Assembly: GCA_050084515.1 (NCBI GenBank)
Contig: CM114271.1
Span: 20,956,001 to 21,020,000 of the forward strand
Reading direction: 5' to 3'
DNA: 64,000 bases
Source: Blasia pusilla
Taxonomy: Eukaryota; Marchantiophyta; Marchantiopsida; Blasiales
Part shown: positions 1-9,688 of the stretch, in pieces
Numbering within the stretch: the first letter of the stretch is position 1
How the letters are laid out: every line of letters starts with the position of its first letter
Notes under the pieces: model-generated
Told to the model about the DNA's origin: nothing
Databases searched by the model: none
The model's input: the letters and a program-made list of their open reading frames with translations, nothing else
Position numbers and translations under genes: made by a program

Positions 1-800
1 TCACCAACGTAGGTAAGGCTGCCCTCAACTCCCCCACCCTATTGGTCATGGCCAACGTTGGTCTATCATCCCGTGTCACCACCTACGATCGACGCCCTGA
101 GCCCAAAATAGCATCCATTGTGAGATGTGGTGCTCTCTGGACTCCATCGTATGCTCGACTGAGTACCTCTGATGGTATCAGGTTTGTCCACCACAATCGT
201 GGATGATGAGCACGTGATCCAACTCTCGCCGCATCTAATAACACAGTAGGTCCCAACTAGGACCTCATCTGATACACATTCGTCATTACACGTGCACGAG
301 TGTCTCCCAACAATGACACGTTCTCCAAGATGTAGGTTGGAGAACATGTCTGACTCTCCTGCAAGTGTTGTACTACTCGTAGCATCTCCCAAAACATCCA
401 TGAACTCGGATCCTGCAATCCAAATCCTCAGTCAGCTGATGAATGACCCTGACATAGCCATCCAGCAATCACCAAATGAATGGTGCCAACTCTATCCAGA
501 TCCTGCGCCCCCACCAAAGAGATGTCGGCGGGTAGTGTATGCTGATATCCCCGTACTGCAGATACCGGAAACAACTCAGGGTACCTCTGGACCAATCGCG
601 CCACGTGACGTAATGATACTCGCCACGCGGTCTCATCTCTCTCCACATAAAGGTACTGATGCACCCTTATGCCCGCCTGCAATACTGCAGCCAATCCGGT
701 GCGAATCCCTCCGAAGAGATCTAACACCCTAACACCCTTCTCTGGGCACTGCCACACAACGGGTGTGGTGTCCAGTGGGGTCAACGTCTCCACTCCAAGA
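1..800 (-). pseudogene. E1 cytosine-5 DNA methyltransferase domain (partial, broken)
   Basis: From about 793 downward the frame encodes motif I (VRVLDLFGGIRTG), then an acidic position (YVERDE) fitting motif II, then IHLVIAGWLCQGHSS, which corresponds to motif IV with its catalytic cysteine. In this copy the residue before that cysteine is Leu; the E2 copy has the expected Pro codon. A TGA at 428-430 interrupts the frame shortly after, where E2 has CGA. Further down come ENVSLLG (motif VI) and SRAHHPRLWWTNL (motif VIII-like). The spacing resembles DNMT3/DRM-type enzymes more than CMT or MET1. Motifs IX-X lie beyond the window edge. It would transfer methyl groups to DNA cytosines; this copy is defective. 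Confidence 0.82.
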
Positions 801-1032
801 GCCCGATCGCCACGTGACTCTCGCTGCTCCGGGATAAAAACATGACTCCACGCCTACCTCACGAGGTCGTCGGCACTCCTCTGTAGCTCTCGAGTCGTAC
901 CCCACAATGGTGAAGAGGTCTCGCCAACATGGGAAGAGACACCCGCCATGGCTTGTCTCTCCGTGGGACTATCCGCCAGGGACATCCTCCGCATGTGCGT
1001 TCCCCTCCAACAACTCTCCTGGTCCGCTAACA

Positions 1033-1527
1033 CTACCTGTGAAATCCGCCAACGTGGTCATTGACTCGCCTCGTGATCGACCACCTCGTCCCGCAAACTG
1101 CACGGGTAACTGACTCATCTAGCCGATAAGCAACGGTCTCCTCCCACAAGTCTAGGATGAATCCTAGAGGATATAACACTATACTCCCCACCAACACATC
1201 GTACGACTCAGCTGGTGTCGTAATCGCACGTGTGTGCACCATAGCACTATCCGTCGCATGCTCTGGCTGGACTCTCACAACTTTCTCCTGTCGAGTCATA
1301 TACTGCATGGGTGACACGCCCCCAATTGAGTTCCGTATCAGGAAGGGACAAGGCTCAATATCGGCCTTCCGTAACCCCAAGGCTAAACACGCCGCCTTCC
1401 CTAACATCAAGGGTTGCGCTCCCGAATCAAGTAGGACGCGCTGCAGGTGGTATATTGTCCTCGTTGGATTAACCAAGTGAAATACTCCAGCTCGGTTATC
1501 CAGTAACACTACTCCAAATGTCACCAC
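1033..1527 (-). pseudogene. E1 aspartic protease (retropepsin)
   Basis: The catalytic DSG triad occurs in the context VLLDSGAQPLMLGKAAC, typical of Ty3/gypsy retropepsins. It is followed about 75 residues later by the second conserved strand, YDVLVGSIVLYPLGFILD. The domain would cleave the Gag-Pol polyprotein. It lies between gag and the methyltransferase, as in E2, and this stretch is open for 164 codons. The neighbouring stretch towards gag (1712-2008) is a poorly conserved linker in a different frame. Confidence 0.8.
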
Positions 1528-1976
1528 TGCTCACTCTATGGCCGGTCAAGCTAGCATATCTACCAACTTGGCCGCCGCCGCATGCCATGACTATGTGGGG
1601 AACGTCCCGAGCACCGGCTCTGAGGGCAAGTCCACCACATCCTCAACTACCTCTGAACAAGAAGCAATCATCTCTCCACGCTCACACAACGTGGCGGCCA
1701 GCCGGAACACCTCAATTGGTCGCCAACTCTATGGCGGAAAATAGTGGAGTCTGACTCACTCTGGTGGCCACCTCCAACACTATGGTCGACACTGACTCCA
1801 CTCGAGCCGGCGTAGGAGTTGTCACTCCAACTCCTCGTGACGTCGACGTAGGTGCTTGAGCTGTAGGCACCGCTGGTTGTCGAGGCACCATCGATGGTGT
1901 GTGTAGTGCCTCGGACAATGTGAATGACTGTGGAACCCTGGCGTGCCGCCCATCCGTCCTCTCTGGTGGGTCAATC

Positions 1977-3410
1977 TCAACTCCACCTCTCGGTGCCTCT
2001 CGCAACACCCCGAGTCACCACTGCAGCTGCCTCAACCTCGGCTGCACTACACATAAACCCTGTACTGGTGAGATCCTCACCGGGGTCAGGGTAAGAGGTA
2101 GAAGTTGAAGTCACACTAGCTACTCGCAGCTCCGTGCCTTCCCTAAGCTGCATCATCGTCATGGCATCAATCCTCTGCTCCAACAGATCGATGCGTGAGA
2201 GAAGTGTCGGCTCTGGTGCTCCTGCTCCATCTCCTCTGGCTGGTGGTGGTCCTCTACCGCTACGTCTAGGAAGGACTCCCCGACCTCCTCCAGGATGACC
2301 GGCCCCAGGCCCTCGGCCTACCTTTGGACATGCCTCTCGGCGAAGGTCAAAACACCTATCCCTAGTGTGACCATATCTGTGGCAATAGTCACACTGGTGC
2401 TGTGGTGGGGCCATCCTCTATGGCTCCTTAGCAATCGGAGGCGCTCGTGGTCCTCTCCCATGCTGTGGATAGTCTCTCTGCCTATGGGCCCCTCCACACG
2501 TCCAACAAGACCACATCGATCCCTGTTGGGCAACATATGTAGGTACGGGTCGTTGCCTCATAGGCTCACGGTACCCGCCCTGCTCTCTGGGCACACCGGC
2601 CCGCTCTCGTGGTACTGGTGCTCGCTGTGGCACCTGTGGGGTCACCGTCGCTCGTGGACCTGTCGACTCTCGAGAAAATCCAATGGTCACTACCTGCTCC
2701 TCACTCATGTTGAGCTCAATACGCTCAGAAAACTCTAAGGCCAACTTCAATGTGGGCTTCACTGTGTGAATCAACACTGCATCTCGGACTCTCCTCCGTA
2801 GTTCTCGGTCCAGAACCCCGAACCAATACTGGACTGATTGTGTCTCAGTCACTCCATATGTAGCAATGATCAGCCTCCTCATGCGTGTGAATGCCTCTCT
2901 TAGACTCTCACCCGACCATCGCTCAAAATCCCGTAGACTCTTCAGCTTGTCGGTCCGTACGCCCTGGTAGCTCTTCCCCAACTGTCGGAAGAACTCCACA
3001 ATGGGGATGAAGCTGGGTGGCCCTCTACCACCAAAGGTCTTTGCCACATCGCCTATCTCACTGCCCTCCTCTCCATCTAGTCTCCGGGCTGATGGTGTGG
3101 GTCTCTCTCCTCTCACAATCCCATCATATGCCTCGCGACCACTAGTGGACACATACCCTAGAGTCCAATACATCCTCATGGCATCGATCTCTACCAAATA
3201 TAGTGATCAAAACTCCATGTAATCATCCATCGGAGAACCCTCCAAGTGCTGGAACAACCCCTTCCATGCCATGAAAGGGTTGAACCGTATCGGGGTCGAT
3301 ATCTCTTGTGTCGTGCGCATACATATCGCTACACAACATACATCGCTGGTCACATCTACACCATACAACACCGATCTTCCCCACACACGGGTTGATCCAC
3401 ACATGTACAA
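1977..3410 (-). pseudogene. E1 gag (capsid and zinc-knuckle region)
   Basis: The capsid-like part runs from about 3306 (RFNPFMAWKGLFQ) through 3197-2418, which stays open for about 259 codons. It holds the retrotransposon gag signature around SLREAFTRMRRLI and QYWFGVLDRELRRRV. After one frame change at about 2415 comes a zinc knuckle of CX2CX4HX4C type (QCDYCHRYGHTRDRC), then a basic Gly/Arg/Pro-rich stretch and a helical tail. A second knuckle-like stretch (CWTCGGAHRQRDYPQ) has lost its last cysteine. Gag packages element RNA into virus-like particles. E2 inserted near its N-terminus, so it cannot be expressed intact. Confidence 0.85.
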
Positions 3411-3925
3411 AAATCAACTCATACATATACATGGAGATCACTCAACAAAAATAAAGAGTAGTAAAAACGGCACACCGGGCCTAAAACTCCACTCCTCAAT
3501 CTACATCGGCATATCGAGCCTCGTCCACCCTGTGCTATCAAGGAATCCGGACGCTAGCACCCTAGTCCTAGCTCACACACATACAAGGGAGGTGCTCCAA
3601 CGGCCCAACATGAGAAAGATGGCTTAGGAAAGCCATCTTCCTCTCTTATATAGGTTGGGAAGAGCCAAAAGGCTCAAACCCTAGAAATAGCCCTTCCCTT
3701 GATAACCTGCGCGCACAGGTTACCAGAGGCAGGTGACCTGGTCAACAAGTCACATGGCTATAAAAGACCTCAACATAAAAGTCGTCAGAAACAACGTTCC
3801 TGACGCAATGGACCTATCCTCAACCTCATCCGACACTGTGGGACAAAGTTACACTCAAGATAGTCCGCTGGCTCCTACGCCCTATCCACGATAGATCTCA
3901 GCCTATCGGTTACTCAGATGTGACA
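3309..3925 (-). repeat. 3' LTR of E2 (longer form, about 617 bp)
   Basis: On the minus strand this copy begins TGTCACATC like the two 5' LTRs and matches them for about 480 bp. It then continues for another 138 bp and ends GCGCACGACA, directly against E1 gag at 3306-3308. It has TG...CA ends in this longer form. The extra 138 bp is absent from the two 5' LTR copies and is duplicated at 3928-4065. A related but opposite-strand LTR ending in the same GCGCACGACA lies at 14328-14927, so the long form may be the original and the 5' copies rearranged. Confidence 0.7.
3619..3654 (-). promoter_or_regulatory. LTR core promoter: TATA box followed by a hairpin
   Basis: On the minus strand a TATA-like box (CTATATAAG, about 3645-3654) is followed within 15 bases by a perfect 9-bp inverted repeat, AGATGGCTT / AAGCCATCT, at 3619-3640. 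This places the hairpin at or just past the expected transcript start, in the R region. The same layout is present at 12308-12344, and with one stem mismatch at about 14018-14055. Promoter use is inferred, not shown. Confidence 0.6.
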
Positions 3926-3927
3926 GT

Positions 3928-4065
3928 TGTCGTGCGCAAACATATCGCTACACAACATACATCGCTGGTCACATCTACACCACACAACACCGATCTTCCC
4001 CACACACGGGTCGATCCACACATGTACAAAAATCAACTCATACATATACATGGAGATCACTCAAC
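3928..4065 (-). repeat. 138-bp direct repeat of the 3' LTR terminal segment
   Basis: This stretch repeats 3309-3446 in the same orientation with only a few differences; the period is 619 bp. It lies between a purine-rich tract at the end of the coding region of E2 and the beginning of the long 3' LTR. It could be a leftover of an older LTR, or the product of recombination between LTRs. Confidence 0.75.
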
Positions 4066-4075
4066 TGCCCCCCTA
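4066..4075 (-). other. Polypurine tract candidate of E2
   Basis: The minus strand reads AGGGGGGCA immediately before the LTR-derived sequence, after the coding region has ended. This is the usual place and composition for the plus-strand primer of LTR elements. The repeat that follows is the 138-bp segment rather than the TGTCAC end of the LTR, so the assignment is tentative. Confidence 0.45.
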
Positions 4076-4141
4076 GCTGGCAGTTGGATCCCCCTAACTC
4101 CAGATAGAAAATATCACATCTCTCTAACATGACCTACTACC

Positions 4142-4498
4142 CTATACACATCTCGGACACACCCATCGTCCCGTGGGAACCACATCAAGAGGGGGGGTCA
4201 GACATGACATATGCCACCCTCGAGAACAACCATCACATACCAACATGGTGGCTGCACCCCTCGCATATCCGCACAACATACACCTCAAGCCTGGAGGTAC
4301 CACTGCCAAGCTTGGATCCACCGTCCCATCTACGTTCGGAAGATGACATGGCGCACAATTGCGCACATGATCCTTCCAAACCATACCATCTCGTCCCTCC
4401 AACATGAGGACTCCGGTCGGTAATACTTCGCGCACACGTAGGATAGTGCGCTCTGCAGTGACATCTAGCGTCGTGGGTGCCGCCTGCTGTAAATACAC
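4142..4498 (-). pseudogene. E2 integrase C-terminus fused to a PHD finger
   Basis: This 118-codon open stretch begins in the integrase SH3-like domain (YLQQ...) and ends with a textbook C4HC3 PHD finger. The ligands, numbered within it, are Cys73, Cys76, Cys88, Cys91, His96, Cys99, Cys114 and Cys117, with the hallmark Trp95 before the His (CSRGWHMSCL) and WVCPRC at the end. A stop follows the last Cys by one residue. PHD fingers usually bind histone H3 tails, so by analogy with the chromodomains of chromoviruses it may steer integration to particular chromatin. Binding to histones is inference. It is the best preserved domain in E2. Confidence 0.88.
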
Positions 4499-5760
4499 GT
4501 AATCTCCAGGATGAAACCTCCTAATCCCTGGAGGATAACCTCCTCCATGAATGGTCGCTACCTCAATGTATCTCTATCTCGGGCAATAGCTAAGTTCTCA
4601 AAGGCCATAGGCATAACTCTATGAAAAACTTCTGCCCTCTAAGAACATGCTTGCACCCACACATCTGGATCATCACGATCTAACACCTCCGCCATGTCAC
4701 GTCGAATCGCTGCATGTAACTCTGGCTCTCTCCCAAAGAGCAAAAAGTACGGTGAAAATGACGCCAAGGATGCTGCCGACTAAAGCGATAACCCATAGCC
4801 AACCATGGCAATCAGAGGTCCCACTCCCTCAATCGCCCCTGCTGCAAGCCATACTTGCGCAATCCTCTCTTCACCGTCTGTACCACTCTCTCCACCAATC
4901 CATCCGCCTCAGGATGATCCCTGGACGTGGTGCGGTGATCTATCGGCGCTGATCACACAAGGCCTGAAACTCTCCCTCGAACTCGGTACTGGTCGGTCAA
5001 CACCTCCGCGGTGCACCAAAGTGACTAAGCACACGATCTAGAAACGCATAAGCTTTTTCCTCGCCGCTTTGTCGGTAGTGCCACCAACTCTATCCACTTG
5101 GAGAAATGCTCCACCATGACCAACACGTACCTATGATGACGCCCTGTCAATGGCAAAGGTCCCGCAAAGTCTAAACTCCACCGATAACCTAAACCCATAA
5201 TCTCAAAAGGATGTAATTGCGGAGTGGGAGCATTGAAGGATGCTCGCACTCTGTCACATACCATACATCTGGCCACAAACTGTTGTACCCTAGTATGCAT
5301 GCCGCGCCACCAATACTGAACCTGGAGTAAGCTGTAAGTACGCTTTACTCCAAAATGTCCCAACTCCTCATCGGCATGTCGCACTACACGTGCTCGCTGG
5401 GAAGGATGAGGTACCACTTGTATCCTACCATCTCCCCATACCCGCAAAATGTGAGTCCCCTCCCACCTGAACCTCTTGGCTCTCTGTAAGATCCAATCCC
5501 GCTCCCTAGCACTCATTGAACTCGCAATGACGCCAGTGCGCAAGAAGTCCACAACCTCCACGTCGTCATGGATATCACGACCACCTGTCGCCTCCTCACT
5601 AACCTCCGGATCCAAAGACTCATCATCCAACCCCACCACTCGAGTCATCACTGTGGCGACCGCCATAGTCAACCAACAAAGATAGGCGGATGCATGCCAA
5701 CCGGGCACCATCTCCTCATCACTCTCTCGTGCCATTGAGCTCGTGGACGTCTCTCGACTC
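4430..5760 (-). pseudogene. E2 integrase
   Basis: An HHCC zinc-binding domain is clear near 5420-5260: HADEELGHFGVKRTY, then CMVCDRVRASF. The core begins GYRWSLDFAGPLP, with the first catalytic Asp, and continues VMVEHFSKWIELVALP. Near 5040-4960 the core goes on as FLDRVLSHFGAPRRC, followed by a stop, then TEFEGEFQALC. The second catalytic Asp region is thus damaged. The C-terminal part near 4540-4490 (RRFHPGDYVYLQQ) matches the SH3-like end of gypsy integrases. It leads directly into the PHD-finger segment. Confidence 0.85.
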
Positions 5761-5799
5761 GGACATGGGTTACGACTCGGCCCATCCGCATCCTGGTTC

Positions 5800-6203
5800 A
5801 GCCGACTGGGCCTATGAACCACCTCAAACTCATACTCTGTAGTAATAGAGCCCACCTGGTAAGCTTTCCATAAGCTTGTCGGACTCCATCAACCACTTCA
5901 ACGGTGATGATCGTGATAAGTGTGAAAGGGTTGCCAAATAAATAGCACCTAAAATATGCCACGGCCCCACCGCAGCCAAGCACTCTCCCTCAAGGAGTCA
6001 GATGCCGCCCTCTGCAATGTTGTTCGATCGCTCGCGTAAGCCACAACGAACTCCCTCTCCTCGTCATCCCTCCGAGTAAGCACCGCTCCTAGACCCAACA
6101 TGCTCCAACCGTATGTAATGGAATGGGCGACCCCTAACCGGTCTCTCAAAATGGGTGAGGCGTCAACTTTGTCCTTGAGCTCTGAAATGCTCGCCTCGAT
6201 CAT
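5800..6203 (-). pseudogene. E2 RNase H
   Basis: The frame 6203-5949 shows ASPILRD, then GLGAVLTRRDDEEREFVVAYASD, typical of the Ty3/gypsy RNase H domain. After a frame change it continues as FGNPFTLIT and ends with YEFEVVHRPSRLNQDADGPSR just before integrase. The conserved first Asp region is altered. The enzyme degrades RNA in RNA-DNA hybrids during reverse transcription. Confidence 0.8.
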
Positions 6204-6249
6204 CTCCCCACAACCACACGATCAAGTTTTGTCAACAAGGTCAAAGAAC

Positions 6250-7088
6250 GCACTAAAACCCTTGACATACAAGTCGATAGAAGTTCGCCATCAAGAAATG
6301 CTCGGACTGACTCACATCCAGAGGGCGTGGAATCTGCGCAGAATAGCCTCTACCTTGCCAAATCTGCTGAACGCCTAACCCACTCGGGTATATGGTGTGT
6401 CCCAAGTACTCAATCTGCTCTTGAAAGAATCTGCACTTGCACGGATGTAACCGGTCCATGAAACGCAATCGCTGAAACACCTCCTCCAAGTGTCGCTCAT
6501 GCTCCTCAACCGTGGAATCAAGATAAGAATATCATCTATGTAACATCGCAAAATCTAAGCCAGCCAAAATCCTATCCATCACTGAAACTCCAGCGAGCGC
6601 GTTCTTCAACCCAAATGGTAAGAACCGCCATTGATACAAGCAATCTCTCCCGAACTGATCTATCCCCCGAGAATGTTGTCTTCTCCTGGCCTCCAACCTG
6701 ATAGGAGGCGATGATAGCCAGGACGGAGATCTAAATCTTGAAGATCTTTGCATGCCCTACGCATCAAAGATCTCCTCAGAGTAGGCATGGCATACCGATC
6801 TGACCTCGTCTGTCGGTTGATAGGACGGTAATCTCCACACATCCGCCTATCCGTCCAATTGCCATACATATCCTTCTTTGCCGGCATGACTGTGGCAGAT
6901 GCATACTCCCCATGTGACAACTCCACAAGTCCTGCCTCCAACAAGTCCTGACTCCTGCTCTGAATCAAGGCTCGCTCCATATCAGAATACCTGTAGGATC
7001 GACAAAAGATCGGCGTATCACTAGCCAACTCAATCCGTATCCCGGGACCCTTCAACGTACCCAAGTCTCTCATATCAAGGCAAAACAA
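6250..7088 (-). pseudogene. E2 reverse transcriptase
   Basis: The N-terminal fingers and palm are seen as RMCGDYRPINRQTRSDRYAMP near 6845-6780. The palm continues with LYQWRFLPFGLKNAL near 6640-6590. The catalytic Asp pair is readable as IDDIL near 6540-6525, but only after a frame change at that point. The C-terminal part reads LHPCKCRFFQEQIEYLGHTIYPSGL near 6450-6380, the usual Ty3/gypsy thumb and connection sequence. It copies element RNA into DNA. Several frameshifts are present, so it is not functional here. Confidence 0.87.
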
Positions 7089-7469
7089 CCGACATGCCCT
7101 CTCGAGAAACCTATGAACTCACCGTCGCTCTCCTCCTATCAACTTGAGACCTATCACAGGCTCCCAAGTCTCCATCATGATCTCACTCGGAGAGGACGCA
7201 ACCTCCGGCTTTGGTTGCTATGTAGCAACCCTAGCCACCTCCGCAACAGCCACTCCACTATGACCTCCTACACCATGCTCCACATCCGAAAAATGAACAT
7301 GTGCTACTCTAGCCGCCTTCGCACTCTCTGCTCAAACGACGTCCCAAGAAGTCCATGGGTGCCTATCTCTCCTCATCTTGCCTGACCAATGCCTGTGACA
7401 GACCTCAGAGGCGTGGTCCAACTCGTGGACGTGGCGGCATGGATGACACTCGCATCCATCTCGCTTCGA

Positions 7470-8475
7470 GCCATACCTAGGTGACTATCCATGTGAGACA
7501 GTTGAGGTCCATCGCCCCTAACACTGTCTCCGTGATGCCTCAGTCATCCCTGGCACCGCCGTAGTACCGGTAGTGAACCCCATGGCGCGCTCACGCTCAT
7601 ATGCTGTAGGCTCCTCCAATGCGCCGGTCACCTCATCCCAAATCATGCGTGGCCCTCCATGACGAAAAGCATGGGATGCTGGGAAGCTCACCAACGTAGG
7701 TAAGGCTGCCCTCAACTCCCCCACCCTATTGGTCATGGCCAACGGTGGTCTATCATCGCGTGTCACCACTTGAGATCGACGCCCGAGTCCAAAATAGCAT
7801 CCACCGTGAGATGTGGTGCTCGACTCCATCATGCTTGACTCAGTACCTCGATGGTATCAGGTTTGTCCACCACGATCGTGGGACGATGGGCACGTGACCC
7901 AACTCGCTGCATCTAACAACACGGTCCCGGTCCCAACCAGGACTCACCGATGTACACTCGTCATCACATGTGCACAGTATCTCCCAACAACGGCACGTTC
8001 TCCAAAATGTAGGTTGGAGAACATATCCGACTCTCTGCAAGTGTCGTACTACTCGCAAACATCTCCCAAAACATCCACGACCTCGATCGTGCAATCCAAA
8101 TCCTCGGCCGGTTGATGAATGACCGACATGGCCATCCAAAGCAATCACCAAATGAATGGTGCCAACTCTATCAGATCGTGCGCCCCACCAAAGATATGTC
8201 GGCGGGTAGCGTATGCTGGTATCCCCGTACTGCAGATACCGACAACAACTCAGGATACCTCTGGACCAATCTCGCCACGTGATGTAATGATACTCGCCGC
8301 GCGGTCTCATCTCTCTCCACATAAAGGTACTGATGCACCCGTATGCCCCCCTGCAATACTGCAGCCAATCCGGTGCTAATCCCTCCAAAGAGATCTAACA
8401 CCCTAACACCCTCCTCTAGGCACTGCCACACAACAGGTGTGGTATCTAGTGGGGTCATCGTCTCCACTCCAAGAG
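7470..8475 (-). pseudogene. E2 cytosine-5 DNA methyltransferase domain (all main motifs, frameshifted)
   Basis: Reading leftwards from about 8475: motif I (GVRVLDLFGGISTG, about 8405-8365), then YLYVERDE, then the region of motif IV near 8120. There the Pro-Cys codons survive but small indels shift the frame. Next come motif VIII-like PRSWWTNL near 7870 and, in the open stretch 7832-7518, EPTAYERERAMGFTTGTT followed by RRQC. These fit motif IX and the start of motif X; a further MDLNCL-like stretch continues in another frame near 7500. Total length is about 330 codons, about the size of a bare DNMT3/DRM catalytic domain. No separate targeting domain is fused directly to it. The proposed activity is DNA cytosine methylation; target and specificity are unknown, and this copy is inactive as it stands. 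Confidence 0.85.
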
Positions 8476-8819
8476 CCCGATCGCCATGTGACTCTCGCTG
8501 CTCTGGGATAAAAACATGACTCCACGCCTGCCTCACGAGGTCGTCGGCACTCCTCTGTAGCTCTCGAGTCGTACCCCATAATGGTGAAGAGGCATTGCTA
8601 ACATGGGAAGAGACACCCGCCATGGCCTGTCTCTCCGTGGGACTATCCGCTACTGGGACATCCTCCGCATGTGCGTTCCCCTCCAACAACTCTCCTGGCC
8701 AGCTAACACTACCTATGAAAGTCGCCAACGTGGTCATAGACTCGCCTCGTGATCGACCATCTCGTCCCGCTAACTGCACGGGTAACTGACTCATCCGACC
8801 GTCACCTGACCGCCATCCT

Positions 8820-9285
8820 GGCCGATAAGCAACGGTCTCCTCCCAGAAGTCAAGGATACATCCTAGGGGATATAACACTATACTCCCCACCAACACATCG
8901 TACGACTCAGCTGATGTCGTAATCGCACGTGAACGCACCATAGCACTATCCGTCGCATGCTTTGGCTGGACTCTCACAACAATCTCCTGTCGAGTCATAT
9001 ACTGAGTGGGTGATACGCCCCCAATCGAGGTCTGTATCGGAAGGGACAAGGCTCAATGTCGGCCTTCCGTAGCCCCAACGCTAAACACGCCGCCTTCCCT
9101 AACATCAAGGGTTGCGCTCCCGAATCAAGTAGGACGCGCTGCGGGTAGTAAACTATCCCCGTCGGACTAACCAAGCAAAATACTCCAGCTCGGTTATCAG
9201 TAACACTACTCCAAATGTCACCACTGCTCACTCTATGGCCGGTCGAGCTAGCATATCTACCAACTTGGCCGCCGCCGCATGCCAT
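8820..9285 (-). pseudogene. E2 aspartic protease (retropepsin)
   Basis: The catalytic site LLDSGAQPLMLGKAAC sits near 9150-9100. A frameshift near 9050 separates it from the C-terminal half, where YDVLVGSIVLYPLGCILDFW gives the second conserved strand. From about 9049 the frame is open for 292 codons and passes straight from this protease half into methyltransferase motif I. This is direct evidence that the methyltransferase is part of the same polyprotein and not a chance neighbour. Confidence 0.82.
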
Positions 9286-9688
9286 GACTCTGTGGGGAAC
9301 GTCCCGAGCACCGGCTCTGAGGGCAAGTCCACCACATCCTCAACTACCTCTGAACAAGAAGCAATCATCTCTCCACGCTCACACAACGTGGCGGCCAGCC
9401 GGAACACCTCAATTGGTCCAACTTCCAACGTCGCCAACTCTATGGCGGAAAATAGTGGAGTCTGACTCACTCTGGTGGCCACCTCCAACACTATGGTCGA
9501 CATTGACTCCACTCGAGCCGGCGTAGGAGTTGTCACTCCAACTCCTCGTGACGTCGACGTAGGTGCTTGAGCTGTAGGCACCGCTGGTTGTCGAGGCACC
9601 ATCGATGGTGTGTGTAGTGCCTCGGACAATGTGAATGACTGTGGAACCCTGGCGTGCCGCCCATCCGCCTCTCTCTGGTGGGTCAATC

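Noticed and set aside
292-732. Long + strand open frames across the retroelements (for example 292-732, 2295-2738, 10079-10387)
   Set aside because: They are antisense shadows of gag, protease and methyltransferase sequence on the minus strand and contain no motif of their own.
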